Below are positions 17,374-26,745 of a stretch of DNA of 64,000 nt, piece after piece. Both the position numbers and the translations under genes were made by a program. The stretch is from an uncultured Opitutaceae bacterium (GTDB taxonomy: Bacteria > Verrucomicrobiota > Verrucomicrobiia > Opitutales > Opitutaceae). The DNA is taken from the NCBI GenBank assembly GCA_903890485.1, contig CAITBM010000022.1, positions 1 to 64,000 on the forward strand, in the 5' to 3' direction. The first letter of the stretch is position 1. Each line of letters opens with the position of its first letter. Below the pieces are notes generated by a model. It had not been told where the DNA came from, made no database searches, and saw only the letters and a program-made list of their open reading frames with translations.

Positions 17374-17808
17374 CTAGCGCGAGATGTCGCTCTGCTGAAG
17401 CACCTTGAAGCCGCGCTTGCCGAGGGCCTGTGCCGCTGTTTCCGGGTCCTCGGCGCTGATGGCAAGGGCCGCGCGGTCTGCCGGGCGATGGATGAAGCTG
17501 TAGATGTAGTTCGTGTTGATCTCGGCCTCTAGAAGCGCAGCGAGCACGCCCTTCAACTCGGATTCGTTGGCGATCTCGACCGCGAGTATGCTGCATTCGC
17601 CGTACGGCAAGTCATTGCTGACCAATAGCTCACGGGCACGGTCTGGGTCGTCCACGACCACCCGGATGATCGAGCTGTCGGTCGTATCGAGCACGGTGAT
17701 CGCCATGATGTGCACGCCATGCTCCTTCATGAGGGAGGTGATGTCGTAGAGACGGCCGACGCGGTTCTCGGCAAAAACCGAGAACTGCTTCACGGGATCG
17801 TTCGGCAT
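17374..17808 (-). CDS. Tandem ACT-domain protein
   Basis: A 144-residue cytosolic protein made of two ACT-like ligand-binding units. The first begins KQFSVFAENRVGRLYDITSLM and the second starts at ECSILAVEIANESEL. ACT pairs without a catalytic domain usually sense amino acids. I use ATG 17808 because conservation begins there; an in-frame ATG 18 bases upstream is possible, and the longer open frame is antisense to the CDF gene. It is divergent from the CDF transporter. No amino-acid biosynthesis gene is adjacent, so the ligand cannot be guessed. Confidence 0.8.
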   Translation of the reverse strand: MPNDPVKQFSVFAENRVGRLYDITSLMKEHGVHIMAITVLDTTDSSIIRVVVDDPDRARELLVSNDLPYGECSILAVEIANESELKGVLAALLEAEINTNYIYSFIHRPADRAALAISAEDPETAAQALGKRGFKVLQQSDISR

Positions 17809-17917
17809 GCGGCTTGTCCGTGTGGGCATCGCGTGGCGCAAGCATGGCCTCGGGCCGGCTAGGGTCAACGGCGAGGTGTTGAGATTTTCCCGCGGGCACC
17901 CAAGGGTCGCCCAAGCA

Positions 17918-18814
17918 ATGAAGCTGCCCGCACACCACGCCGCGATCATCGAACGGGCCCAGAAGGGCTCCCGCCTGGTTGCGCTCGGCATGGCGCTCAA
18001 CCTCGTTCTCGGCGTGATCAAGGTCGGGGGCGGGGTCGTTGGCAACGCCTATGCCCTGGTTGCCGACGGGATCGAGTCCTTCTGCGACATTGCGATATCC
18101 GTCCTCATATGGGCCGGTTTCAAGTGGGCCGCGCAGCCCCCCGACGCGAACCATCCCTATGGCCATGGCAAGGCCGAGGCGGTGTCGGGCCTCTTCACCT
18201 CGGTCATTGTCCTTGGCGCGAGCGGCGGCGTTGCTTGGCATGCGGTCAATGAGATCCGCGACCCCCAGCGCGTCCCGCATTGGTGGACGCTCCTCATCCT
18301 GGCGGGCGTTGTCGCGACCAAGGTCGTGTTTTCCAGACGGCTGAACGAGGTGGGCCGCGACACCGACAGCACGGCCCTGGGGGCCGAGGCCTGGCACCAT
18401 CTTTCCGATGCCATCACTTCGGCGGCTGCATTTGTCGGCATATCCATAGCGGTCCTCGGCGGGGCGGCCTACGCCGCAGCTGACGGGTGGGCCGCTCTGA
18501 TCGCGTCGGCGGTGATCGCCTTCAATGGCATCCTGATCTTCCAGAAGGCACTCAACGAGGTCATGGACATAGCGGTGCCTGCACAGATGGAGAACGATGT
18601 GCGAACCCTGGCGGCTGGGGTCCCGGGAGTGGCGAGCTTGGACAAATGCCGGGTGAGAAAGAGCGGCCTAAGCTACCTGGTCGACATACAGATCCGGGTT
18701 CCGGGCGAGATGAGCGTGCGTGAAAGCCACGGGATCGCCCACGCTGTCAAGGACTCGCTCTTGGCCTCGCGCCTTCGGGTGAGCGACGTGACGGTCCACG
18801 TCGAGCCGAAGTGA
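17918..18814 (+). CDS. Cation diffusion facilitator (CDF) family transporter
   Basis: A 298-residue inner-membrane metal/proton antiporter. The usual CDF layout is visible: six hydrophobic segments, the first metal site DGIESFCDI in helix 2, HPYGHGKAEAVSGL after helix 2-3, and AWHHLSDAITS in helix 5 supplying H and D ligands. A C-terminal ferredoxin-like domain ends in VTVHVEPK. Zinc, iron, manganese or cobalt export is typical of the family; the metal is not determined. ATG 17918 is the first start consistent with the family N-terminus. Confidence 0.9.
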   Translation: MKLPAHHAAIIERAQKGSRLVALGMALNLVLGVIKVGGGVVGNAYALVADGIESFCDIAISVLIWAGFKWAAQPPDANHPYGHGKAEAVSGLFTSVIVLGASGGVAWHAVNEIRDPQRVPHWWTLLILAGVVATKVVFSRRLNEVGRDTDSTALGAEAWHHLSDAITSAAAFVGISIAVLGGAAYAAADGWAALIASAVIAFNGILIFQKALNEVMDIAVPAQMENDVRTLAAGVPGVASLDKCRVRKSGLSYLVDIQIRVPGEMSVRESHGIAHAVKDSLLASRLRVSDVTVHVEPK

Positions 18815-18816
18815 GC

Positions 18817-18978
18817 CTAGCGGTCGATCCTCTGCGCCAGCTTCCAGCCGAAATACACGCCGACCATGCTGCCGATGCCGCTGGTGATGATCTCGGTCAT
18901 GATTCCGAAGCCCGATCCCAGGAACCCGCCGACATATCCGCCGACCATGGTCCCGACGAAAATGCAGAGCTTATTCAC
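18817..18978 (-). CDS. Small glycine-rich membrane protein (53 aa)
   Basis: Not obvious as an ORF because it is short and starts at GTG. On the minus strand GTG 18976-18978 opens a 54-codon frame ending TAG 18817-18819. The product begins MNKLCIFVGTMVGGYVGGF and contains two glycine-spaced hydrophobic stretches, ending GWKLAQRIDR. The pattern (GxxxG-type helices, strong third-position GC, positively charged tail) fits a small inner-membrane protein. The overlapping + frame of 86 codons is hydrophilic and looks like its shadow. It is convergent with the CDF gene. Function is unknown. Confidence 0.65.
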   Translation of the reverse strand: MNKLCIFVGTMVGGYVGGFLGSGFGIMTEIITSGIGSMVGVYFGWKLAQRIDR

Positions 18979-19129
18979 GGCGGAGAGAATGGACGCCGCG
19001 TGGGGGAAAGGCGATTTCTAATGGTCGCGGCGGCCGGGGCGAACAGGGAAGAAAAAGAGAAGGCGGATTAATATATTGGTTGAAGGGGACCCCCGGCGCC
19101 GGGTGTTATCCCATGGAGCCAGGAATATC

Positions 19130-20095
19130 ATGAAATTGTTGCCCCAAATGAAAGCACCCACCCGCACCTTCGCCCTGGTTGTCGCTGCGCTCGTCGTGGC
19201 CCCTCAAGCCGGGTGGGTCGCGGCGGCCATGGGGGCGCAAGCGGACGTGATAACCGCAGTCTCTTCCCAGACCAGCGAGGACTATGTCCGTCAAAGGGCC
19301 ACGGACGGCTCGCTGAAACCGGAAACATTCACATTCGGGGAGGGAGGGTTCCTTCCTGGGGCGGCCCGGGATGACTCGATCGACAAGCTTACATTCCTCG
19401 ACGTTGCAAAGGTGCTCTCGGAGCCGTTGGCCGCCGAGGGCTTCGTGCCGGTTGCCGACCGCGATCCAAACAAGACAGGGCTCCTGATCATCGTCTACTG
19501 GGGGAAGACTAATGGGACAGAGGGGGCGTCAAACTCCGTGGCCTACCAGAATCTCCAGTCCAGCCAGGTCGGCGCTCCGCCCCCGCCTCCGCCGCCACCT
19601 GCAGGAAACAACCATGTAGCCCCGGGCGGCGCCCAGGTGGCGGCTATCATGCGTGAGGCTAGCGAAGACGCGTTGACCGGTGCCTTGGCGGCTGTCGGCG
19701 CTGAAAACAATCTACGCAACCAGGCCGACAGCCGGAACGCCGCGCTCCTGGGATTTGGCAGCGAGCTCGCCGCCACCCAGGGGCTTGAGATGACGGCGAT
19801 GAAGAACCGTCGCCAGGACCTTATCTCCGAGCTTGAGGAAAACCGCTACCTGGTGATCCTGATGGCGTATGACTTCCAGGAGTTGTGGAAGCACAAGAAG
19901 CACAAGCTGCTCTGGGTTACCCGGCTAAGCGTGCGAGAGCGCGGCACCGACTTCACGAAGGTCCTGCCCGCCATGGTGAAATATGGATCCCAATATTTCG
20001 GCCAGGAAAGTCACGGCCTGCTCCGAAAGGCCCTTCCCCAGGGCCAGGTCGAGGTGGGGGAGATCAAGTCCCTCGGCGAGGTGCCCGAGAAATAG
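19130..20095 (+). CDS. Secreted protein of unknown function with polyproline tract
   Basis: A 321-residue protein I do not recognise. It has a signal peptide (hydrophobic stretch about residues 11-27), a run of eight prolines near residue 165 that probably separates two domains, and a basic C-terminal region with KHKKHKLLW and a terminal segment ending GEVPEK. The start is ATG 19130, preceded by AGGA (19121-19124). It faces the WXXGXW gene convergently. An envelope location is inferred from the signal peptide and neighbours only. Confidence 0.7.
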   Translation: MKLLPQMKAPTRTFALVVAALVVAPQAGWVAAAMGAQADVITAVSSQTSEDYVRQRATDGSLKPETFTFGEGGFLPGAARDDSIDKLTFLDVAKVLSEPLAAEGFVPVADRDPNKTGLLIIVYWGKTNGTEGASNSVAYQNLQSSQVGAPPPPPPPPAGNNHVAPGGAQVAAIMREASEDALTGALAAVGAENNLRNQADSRNAALLGFGSELAATQGLEMTAMKNRRQDLISELEENRYLVILMAYDFQELWKHKKHKLLWVTRLSVRERGTDFTKVLPAMVKYGSQYFGQESHGLLRKALPQGQVEVGEIKSLGEVPEK

Positions 20096-20102
20096 CGGCT
20101 TT

Positions 20103-20879
20103 TTAGTGACGGGGATTGCCCCCGGGGCGTCCCCCGTCGGAATGGCTGGTTGTGCCACCCCTCACAGGGGCGCCACCGCCCGCGTGGCCGCCTCTACCCC
20201 GGCCACCGTCGCCGCGGCCCCGGTCGCCACCGCGCCAGCCGACTCCGCCGCCAGAGTATCCGTGGCCCCAATACCCGCGCCCGCCATAGTAGTCGAAGTA
20301 GGCCGGCCCCCACCCGAGTCCGACAAATGCGCCGGGATAGCCCCAGTAGAGGGGATACGTCGACCAATAGGGGTCTCCCGCCCAGCCGTACGCGGGCTCC
20401 ACCACCGAGTAGTCGATCGGACCGTAATCGGTGGTCATCGGGATCATCTGCACGCCGCGGACCGTGCCGTCGGCGGCGGTGCTCTCATCATAGAGGGGCG
20501 GGGGCGTGGAGGGCGCCGCAGTCGACAGCGCCAGCGCCTGGGACGGAGGCTGCGGGGGAGACACTTGGGACTGCGGGGATTCGGAGACGTTCCACGCCCC
20601 GTTTATCCAGACCCAGCTGCCGCCCTGAGACGCCCAGTGGCCCCCGATCCACAGTGCGTTCCGCGCGGATGGAAGCTCCCAGTGCGCGGCAACCCAAGTC
20701 CATTGCCCCGAAACCGAGTTCCAGTGTCCCGACATCCAGACATAGGAAGGGGAGGGAGGCGGGGTCAACTGGGCCTCGGTGGCCCCCTGGGCCCGAGCCG
20801 TAACCGGAAGGGCCATCGCGGCGCCTAAGCCGAGGACCGTCACAACCGCAACCAGAGCGAACCTGCGTCTTGTTTTCAT
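20103..20879 (-). CDS. Exported WXXGXW-repeat protein
   Basis: A 258-residue protein with a signal peptide cut near ARAQG. Three tryptophan-rich YxWxxGHW-like repeats follow (WMSGHWN, WTWVAAHWE, WIGGHWA and WINGAWN), then a proline/alanine linker, a tyrosine/tryptophan-rich low-complexity region and a Gly/Arg/His-rich tail. WXXGXW repeats (YXWXGHW family) occur in lipoproteins and envelope proteins of many Gram-negatives and have no defined activity. ATG 20879 was chosen because it begins the signal peptide. It is divergent from the beta-barrel gene across 347 bases. Confidence 0.8.
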   Translation of the reverse strand: MKTRRRFALVAVVTVLGLGAAMALPVTARAQGATEAQLTPPPSPSYVWMSGHWNSVSGQWTWVAAHWELPSARNALWIGGHWASQGGSWVWINGAWNVSESPQSQVSPPQPPSQALALSTAAPSTPPPLYDESTAADGTVRGVQMIPMTTDYGPIDYSVVEPAYGWAGDPYWSTYPLYWGYPGAFVGLGWGPAYFDYYGGRGYWGHGYSGGGVGWRGGDRGRGDGGRGRGGHAGGGAPVRGGTTSHSDGGRPGGNPRH

Positions 20880-21226
20880 TTGGATTGAATTACCCCCAAG
20901 GCGTTCCGACACGCTTCCTGGCGCGACGGTTCCGCTGAATTGGAGCTCTCGAATCGGGCCAAACAACGGGATTGCCTACGCCGGGTACCCTAGGCGCGCC
21001 CACTGGGATCCGCAAGTGCGGGATGCAAATGGGATACAGCAGGACGGCCGCGTGCGGGAGCATGTCGTCTGCCTGTGCGCACACCCTGGCTCGCCGGAAA
21101 AAAATTTCTCCAATCGCGCAGTCCGGAACCCGCGCGGCGGATCATGGAACTTTTTCAAATGTTGCGGTCCAACAATGGACCGAGGCGGCCCTGCGCAGGT
21201 CTCGGTATATCCAAACATCAGATACA
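20880..21226. other. 347-base intergenic region between two divergent envelope genes
   Basis: No gene with family support or good third-position GC is visible on either strand, although several short frames exist. It must hold the promoters of the WXXGXW gene (minus) and the beta-barrel gene (plus). An A/T island lies at about 21099-21113, and a small inverted repeat GGTCC-N6-GGACC lies near 21166-21181, about 50 bases before the barrel gene start. Confidence 0.5.
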
Positions 21227-21904
21227 ATGAAGAAAATTAACATTAAAAATCCCGCCCTCCTGTCCGTGCTCGCGCTCGGGCTCTCAATTCCCGCGTTCGC
21301 CCAGAACGCTCCGCCGACCCAGGCGGCCGATCCTGGACCCGGCCTGGTGGGCAGCAACTACTCCGAGGTGAGCTTCGGCTACCAGAAGCAGGAAGGCTCC
21401 CCGAAGAGCCTCCGCGACTACGAGTTCCTATCGAACGGGTCGATCTTCAGGCAGGAAACCTACGGCCTCGATGCGAACTTCCGCTACGACTACCTTTCGG
21501 GGGCGGCAAACGGCCAAAGCGACCGGCGCAACGAGGCTCTGTTCGGCGTCACCGGCTACCTCCTGGAGACCTGGGGCAAGCCGTTTGTGACGGTCGATGC
21601 CGGTTATGCGTGGCAGGACGTCGCGGGGGTCTCGCGCCGGTCTTTCGCGTACACCGCGTCAACAGGGATTGAGTTCCAGCTCCTCAAGAACCTGGCGCTC
21701 ACGCCCTATGTTGAGTACCAGGCCGAGCCGCACCTCTACAACCGGGGGTTGCCCCTCACCAACTGGCCGGACCGGGAGACCTACTACGGGCTCAAGGCGA
21801 CCTACAGGATCACCCGGCAGTGGAACGCATCCGTGGGTGTCGACCTGGACCGGCACAGCACGAACGACTTCGGCGTAAAGGCGGGCCTGAGCTACCGCTT
21901 TTAA
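21227..21904 (+). CDS. Outer-membrane beta-barrel protein
   Basis: A 225-residue predicted outer-membrane protein. A signal peptide (MKKINIKNPALLSVLALGLS, cut after AFAQ) is followed by alternating hydrophobic/hydrophilic strands such as YSEVSFGYQKQ, GLDANFRYDYLSG and TPYVEYQAEP. It ends in the aromatic beta-signal LSYRF. Size and pattern suggest an 8- to 10-strand barrel of the OmpA/OmpW class. No enzymatic residues are recognised. It starts at ATG 21227; the upstream open frame is not supported. A strong terminator hairpin follows. Confidence 0.78.
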   Translation: MKKINIKNPALLSVLALGLSIPAFAQNAPPTQAADPGPGLVGSNYSEVSFGYQKQEGSPKSLRDYEFLSNGSIFRQETYGLDANFRYDYLSGAANGQSDRRNEALFGVTGYLLETWGKPFVTVDAGYAWQDVAGVSRRSFAYTASTGIEFQLLKNLALTPYVEYQAEPHLYNRGLPLTNWPDRETYYGLKATYRITRQWNASVGVDLDRHSTNDFGVKAGLSYRF

Positions 21905-21942
21905 GCCTACCGGATTGTCCCGGTCCAACCGGGACGCCTAAC

Positions 21943-21974
21943 ATGCCGGGCCTGGGGTAACCCAGGCCCGGCAT
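21943..21974 (+). terminator. Strong hairpin terminator after the beta-barrel gene
   Basis: A perfect 14-bp stem (21943-21956 with 21961-21974) with the four-base loop GTAA begins 38 bases after the stop codon and is followed by CAATTT. The T-tract is short, but the stem is very stable and fills the gap between convergent genes, so it may act in both directions. Confidence 0.65.
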
Positions 21975-22011
21975 CAATTTCGCTGGGCCCATGGCCCGCG
22001 CCACGGGGCGG

Positions 22012-23484
22012 TCAGCTTGCGACAAAATCGATGTAGCCGCGCTCCACGTCGGCAAAGGCCAGCCTCGCTCGCAGGCGGTCTCCGACCTTTCGTCCCTCGA
22101 AGCCCTTCACCAGCTTGCCCTCGATGGGGGGTTGGTAGAGCCGAATCCACGTTCCCTTGTCCGAGGCCCCGGTAACGGTCGCCTGGAAGACCTCTCCGAT
22201 TCGTCCCACAAGGAGCATGGCCCCGGCCGACTTTATCACCTGCCGCTCGACCTTCTTTGCCGCGTCCTCCTGCTCCGTGCAGTGGTGGGCAAGGTCTGAA
22301 AGTTCTTCACCGGAATAGGGCGGCTTCAGCGAGCCGATCGCGGCTTTCAGGAGCCGTTGCACAAGGAGGTCCGGGTACCTGCGGTTTGGGGCCGTGGAGT
22401 GGGCATAGTCCGCGACCGCCAGGCCAAAATGCCCGGCCGCCGATCCTCCGGGCAACTCCACCACGTATTCGCCGCGTCCGAGCAATTTGATCACGCACAG
22501 CGACAAGTCGGGGAAATACCCGGGATCCTTCTTCTTAGCGTCGGCAAGAAACCGCCCGAGCGCCTTGCCATCGGGCGCGGACGGGAGGGAGGAACCCATC
22601 TCTGCGGCCAGCTCGACGATCCGGTCCCACTTTGCAGGGACCCGGACGACGCGTCGAATCGAGGCGAGCCCGCGCGCGGCGAGGAACCGTGCGGTAACCC
22701 CGTTGGCGGCGACCATGAGCTCCTCAATCAGGCTCTTGGCCGAATTGCCCTGGTCGGGCATGAGGTCCTTGAGGACGTCCCCGGAAAACACCGGCCGCGT
22801 CTGGATGGTCTGAAGGAAGAGCGCTCCCCGCGAGTGCCGCTGCTCGCGGAGCCTCTCTGCGACCTCGTGCTGGATGCGGATGTTGTCCCCGAGGCCAGGA
22901 ACCGCGGCAACCGCCGACGGCATCGGACCCGTCCCCTCAAGCCACGCGGCGACGCTGTCGTAGGCAAGCTTCGCCCGATTCTTGACCCGGGCAGGATAGA
23001 CGTCCGAGGACTTGATCAGGCCCACAGCATCGATGACCATCTCGATCACGAAGGCTGCCCTGTCCTCTCCGAAACCCAGCGACGTGAGGTCCGTGGAAAG
23101 CCGCTCCGGGAGCATGGGGAAAACACCCCCTGCGGTGTAGACGGACGTGGTGTTCTTGCCTGCGTGCAGGTCAATGGCTGAGCCGGTCGCGACCGTGCCG
23201 GCTACGTCCGCAATGGCCACGAGGACCCGCGTTGCCCCGGGGAGGCGTTCAGCCACGGAAAGCTGGTCCAGGTCGCGAGAGTCATCGTTGTCGATCGAGC
23301 ACCACAGAAGCGACGTGAGGTCGCGGGCTCCACGCGGTGATCCCGCCGGCCCCTTTATGGATCCGAGCTCAATGACCGCGGCGGGCGGCAGATCGGGCTC
23401 AAGGCCCCGCTCGATCATCACGCGCCTGGCGATGTCGTGGAGGATGCCGCGCTGCTTCCGGCCGTCGGGGTTAGTTGGGGGCAC
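22012..23484 (-). CDS. RNB-domain ribonuclease (short RNase II/R family)
   Basis: A 490-residue predicted 3'-5' exoribonuclease. The RNB catalytic block reads SIDNDDSRDLDQLSVAERL near residue 67. It is followed by LVAIADVAG, the RNB-core motif AHSTAPNRRYPDLLVQRLL, and a C-terminal S1-like strand region. It lacks the full N-terminal cold-shock domains of RNase R. In the active-site run the fourth acidic residue of RNase II is Gln (DLDQ rather than DxDD), as in one known short RNB subfamily. It is encoded opposite to pckG. The role is probably RNA turnover or processing. Confidence 0.85.
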   Translation of the reverse strand: MPPTNPDGRKQRGILHDIARRVMIERGLEPDLPPAAVIELGSIKGPAGSPRGARDLTSLLWCSIDNDDSRDLDQLSVAERLPGATRVLVAIADVAGTVATGSAIDLHAGKNTTSVYTAGGVFPMLPERLSTDLTSLGFGEDRAAFVIEMVIDAVGLIKSSDVYPARVKNRAKLAYDSVAAWLEGTGPMPSAVAAVPGLGDNIRIQHEVAERLREQRHSRGALFLQTIQTRPVFSGDVLKDLMPDQGNSAKSLIEELMVAANGVTARFLAARGLASIRRVVRVPAKWDRIVELAAEMGSSLPSAPDGKALGRFLADAKKKDPGYFPDLSLCVIKLLGRGEYVVELPGGSAAGHFGLAVADYAHSTAPNRRYPDLLVQRLLKAAIGSLKPPYSGEELSDLAHHCTEQEDAAKKVERQVIKSAGAMLLVGRIGEVFQATVTGASDKGTWIRLYQPPIEGKLVKGFEGRKVGDRLRARLAFADVERGYIDFVAS

Positions 23485-23685
23485 GCACTAAAGTGATGCC
23501 GGTAATTCCACGCGGGTCAAACGAAGCGGTTGTTTTGGCGCGCGCCGCGGCAGGGACGGTTAGCGCCGCGGAATACCGCATATTAGCGCGCGTGAAACAT
23601 GCCCCGCCAAACCCCCACGGAGGCCCCCTTTCCTTGCGTTGGCTCGTGCGGACAAGCCAGACTGGGAGGTCCTTTTGGGACCCCT

Positions 23686-25500
23686 ATGAATACACGCAAC
23701 CCAGCGACTCCTCTCAGTAAGAACGAACACCTGCTTCGGTGGGTCGAGAAGATGGCCGAGCTTTGCAAGCCCGATGCCCTCCACTGGGTCGATGGTTCAA
23801 AAGAGGAGTACGACGGCATCTGCCGCGCCATGGTGGCCAACGGGACTTTCATCGAGCTTAACCAGGACCTCTGGCCGGGATGCTTCTACGCGAGAAGCAA
23901 TCCGGGCGACGTTGCCCGTGTAGAGGACAGGACCTTCATCTGCTCGAATTCGAGGGATGGGGCCGGTCCGACCAACAACTGGGTCAACCCCTTTGACATG
24001 CGCAGGAAGCTGCGCGAACTCTTCAACGGATCGATGCGCGGGCGCACGATGTACGTGCTCCCGTTCAGCATGGGCCCCGTCGGTTCCCCCATGGCCCAGA
24101 TCGGCGTCCAGCTGACCGACTCGCCGTACGTGGTCGTGAACATGCGGATCATGGCGAGGATCGGGACGGCGGTCTTCAGGGAGATCGACAAGGCCGAGAA
24201 GCGGGTAGTCCCGTGCATGCATTCGGTCGGCGCCCCGCTCAAGAAGGGCGAAAAGGATGTCCCGTGGCCCTGCAACCCCGACAAATATATCGTCCACTTT
24301 CCCGAGAGCCGTGAGATATGGAGCTATGGATCCGGCTACGGCGGCAACGCGCTGCTGGGAAAGAAGTGCTTTGCCCTGAGGATCGCCTCCAATATCGCCC
24401 GCGACGAGGGGTGGATGGCTGAGCACATGCTGATCCTCGCCGTCGAAAGCCCCCAGGGCGAGAAGACGTACGTTTCCGCGGCGTTCCCGAGCGCGTGTGG
24501 GAAGACCAACTTTGCCATGCTGGTCCCGCCAAAGTCCTTCACCGAGCAGGGCTGGAAGGTCTGGACCCTGGGCGACGACATCGCGTGGCTTAAGCCCGAC
24601 GCCGAAGGCCGGCTTAGGGCGATCAACCCGGAGGCCGGGTTCTTCGGGGTCGCGCCGGGCACCTCGGAGAAGACCAACCCCAACGCCATGGCGGCCCTCT
24701 CCAGGAACACGATCTTCACCAATGTCGCGCTCACCCCGGAGGGCGGCGTGTGGTGGGAGGGGATGACGGACACGCCACCGGCACGTCTCACCGACTGGCA
24801 GGGCAAGGAATGGACCCCCGGCTGCGGCCGCAGCGCGGCCCATGCCAACGCGAGGTTCACGGCACCCGCCTCCCAATGCCCCACCATCGACCCGGACTGG
24901 GAGAGGCCCGACGGGGTCCCGATCAGCGCCATTGTCTTTGGCGGCCGCAGGGCGAGCAACATTCCCCTTGTCTACCAGGCCTTCAACTGGAGCTCGGGCG
25001 TCTATCTGGGCGCAACGATGGGATCGGAGATGACGGCGGCCGCTGCCGGCACGATCGGCAAGGTCCGGCGCGACCCGATGGCCATGCTCCCGTTCTGCGG
25101 GTACCACATGGGCGACTATTTCGGCCATTGGATCCTGATGCAGAAGAGCCTGAGCGAGACGCCCCGCATCTTCCATGTGAACTGGTTCCGCAAGGACGCC
25201 GACGGCAAGTTCATGTGGCCGGGATTCAGCGAGAACATGAGGATACTCAAGTGGATCGTGGACCGGGCGAGGGGCAGGAGCCTGGCCAAGGAGACGCCCA
25301 TCGGCTGGATACCGCGGCACGAGGACATCGACTGGACCGGGTTCCCCTTCCCGAAGGAACGGTTCGAGGAGCTCCAGGTGTTCAACCGCGCATCCTGGAG
25401 GGCCGAGGTGATCAGCCACGAGGAGCTGTTCCTGGACCTCCACGACCGGCTCCCGAAGGAGATGGTCTACGAGCGCGAGCTGCTGATCTGCCGGATGTGA
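23686..25500 (+). CDS. pckG: Phosphoenolpyruvate carboxykinase (GTP)
   Basis: Converts oxaloacetate and GTP to phosphoenolpyruvate, CO2 and GDP, the committed step of gluconeogenesis. The 604-residue product carries the kinase P-loop region [12 protein letters not shown], the metal site region GDDIAWL, GTP-binding NFMARI-like strands, and NWFRKD near the C-terminus, all typical of the GTP family rather than the ATP family. I start at ATG 23686; an in-frame ATG at 23599 would add an unconserved 29 residues. GGAGG at 23665-23669 lies 16 bases upstream inside a small hairpin (GGTCC/GGACC) that would bring it closer to the start. Confidence 0.95.
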   Translation: MNTRNPATPLSKNEHLLRWVEKMAELCKPDALHWVDGSKEEYDGICRAMVANGTFIELNQDLWPGCFYARSNPGDVARVEDRTFICSNSRDGAGPTNNWVNPFDMRRKLRELFNGSMRGRTMYVLPFSMGPVGSPMAQIGVQLTDSPYVVVNMRIMARIGTAVFREIDKAEKRVVPCMHSVGAPLKKGEKDVPWPCNPDKYIVHFPESREIWSYGSGYGGNALLGKKCFALRIASNIARDEGWMAEHMLILAVESPQGEKTYVSAAFPSACGKTNFAMLVPPKSFTEQGWKVWTLGDDIAWLKPDAEGRLRAINPEAGFFGVAPGTSEKTNPNAMAALSRNTIFTNVALTPEGGVWWEGMTDTPPARLTDWQGKEWTPGCGRSAAHANARFTAPASQCPTIDPDWERPDGVPISAIVFGGRRASNIPLVYQAFNWSSGVYLGATMGSEMTAAAAGTIGKVRRDPMAMLPFCGYHMGDYFGHWILMQKSLSETPRIFHVNWFRKDADGKFMWPGFSENMRILKWIVDRARGRSLAKETPIGWIPRHEDIDWTGFPFPKERFEELQVFNRASWRAEVISHEELFLDLHDRLPKEMVYERELLICRM

Positions 25501-25510
25501 CCTATCGCAG

Positions 25511-25531
25511 CCCCCGCCCCTCGGACGGGGG
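25511..25531. terminator. Convergent terminator hairpin after pckG
   Basis: A 6-bp GC stem (CCCCCG with CGGGGG) with a 9-base loop lies in the 36-base gap between the pckG stop and the stop of the Gfo/Idh/MocA gene on the other strand. There is no T-tract, so activity is uncertain. Confidence 0.4.
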
Positions 25532-25536
25532 AGTGG

Positions 25537-26694
25537 TCACTTCGCCACGGGCCTGACCCATCGGGCGCCGCGCCTGCTGCTTCGCACGACGGCGTCGATG
25601 AAGGCCATGCCCTTCACGCCGTCCTCGATCGTGGGAAAGTCGACGTCGCTCGGGATCCGTTTGCCCTCAACCTCGGCAGCTATCGCGCGAAAGGCCTCCT
25701 TGTAGATGTTTGCAAACGCCTCAAGGTACCCCTCGGGGTGCCCCGGTGGAACCCGTCCGAAACGCTTGGCCTGCTCCCCGTTGTAGAGATTGCCCCGGCG
25801 CCAGGTCTGGCTCGGCCTGTCGGGGAATTTTACGACGAGGTCGTTTGGGCTCTCCTGGTACCACTCGATCGCCCCCTTGGTCCCATAGACGCGGATGTTC
25901 AGGTTGTTCTCGTCGCCAACGCACACCTGCGAGGCATGAAGGACCCCCTTCGCCCCGCCTTTGTAGCGGACGAGGACGTTGCCGTCGTCGTCCAGCTTGC
26001 GTCCCTTGACGAACGTGCTCAGGTCCGCGCAAAGCTCCTCAATCTCAAGGCCCGTGACGTAGTGCGCCAGGTTCTCGGCATGGGTCCCGATGTCCCCCAT
26101 GCAACCGGCGGCTCCGCTGCGCTTCGGATCGGTGCGCCACTCGGCCTGCTTGGGGCCGAGCAGCACGACCGCGTTAGATAGCCAGCCCTGCGGGTATTCG
26201 GTGACGACCTTGCGGATCGTCCCGAGCGAGCCGTTCCTCACGAGCTCTCGGGCCTGCTTGATCATGGCGTTGCCGGTGTAGTTGTGCGTGAGGACAAACA
26301 CCTTGCCCGTGCGTTTAACGATGGTGCGCAGCTTCCTTGCCTGGGCCAGGTCGAACGTGGCCGGCTTGTCGCACACCACGTTGAACCCTGCCTCCAGGAA
26401 AAGGCGTGCCGGGCCGAAATGCTGGTGGTTGGGCGTCACGATCACGACGAAATCGAGCCGCTTGTCGGCTGGCATCTTGCCCTCCGCCTCCGCCATCTCG
26501 GCATAGCTGCCGTAGACGCGCGACGGGTCCAGGTAGAAATCCGCCCCGGAAGCCTTGGAACGGGCCGCGTCGCTCGAAAACGCGCCGGCAACAAGCTCCG
26601 CCTGGCCGTCCATAATGGCCGCAATCCGGTGCACGCCGCCGATGAAGGCGCCGCGACCGCCACCGATCATACCAAAACGAAGTTTTCTCTGCAT
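25537..26694 (-). CDS. Gfo/Idh/MocA family oxidoreductase (first of three)
   Basis: NAD(P)-dependent sugar or polyol dehydrogenase of 385 residues. The Rossmann start is [16 protein letters not shown], followed by the family motifs [28 protein letters not shown] (the CDKP/EKP lysine) and a C-terminal substrate domain with [12 protein letters not shown]. It is the last gene of a same-strand run of seven. It has a larger substrate domain than its two paralogues. The substrate is not known; relatives act on inositols, 3-keto sugars and uronic derivatives. Confidence 0.9.
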   Translation of the reverse strand: MQRKLRFGMIGGGRGAFIGGVHRIAAIMDGQAELVAGAFSSDAARSKASGADFYLDPSRVYGSYAEMAEAEGKMPADKRLDFVVIVTPNHQHFGPARLFLEAGFNVVCDKPATFDLAQARKLRTIVKRTGKVFVLTHNYTGNAMIKQARELVRNGSLGTIRKVVTEYPQGWLSNAVVLLGPKQAEWRTDPKRSGAAGCMGDIGTHAENLAHYVTGLEIEELCADLSTFVKGRKLDDDGNVLVRYKGGAKGVLHASQVCVGDENNLNIRVYGTKGAIEWYQESPNDLVVKFPDRPSQTWRRGNLYNGEQAKRFGRVPPGHPEGYLEAFANIYKEAFRAIAAEVEGKRIPSDVDFPTIEDGVKGMAFIDAVVRSSRRGARWVRPVAK

Positions 26695-26745
26695 AAGGGG
26701 ATGGGTTTCTTTGGTTTGTTCCTGGATGGCCCGCCACCGGGCCCG

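Noticed and set aside
18811-19071. 86-codon plus frame after the CDF gene
   Set aside because: Hydrophilic and unsupported; the opposite strand encodes a better small membrane protein (18817-18978).
23797-25443. 548-codon minus-strand frame
   Set aside because: Fully antisense to pckG, whose motifs are intact; a GC-rich shadow frame.
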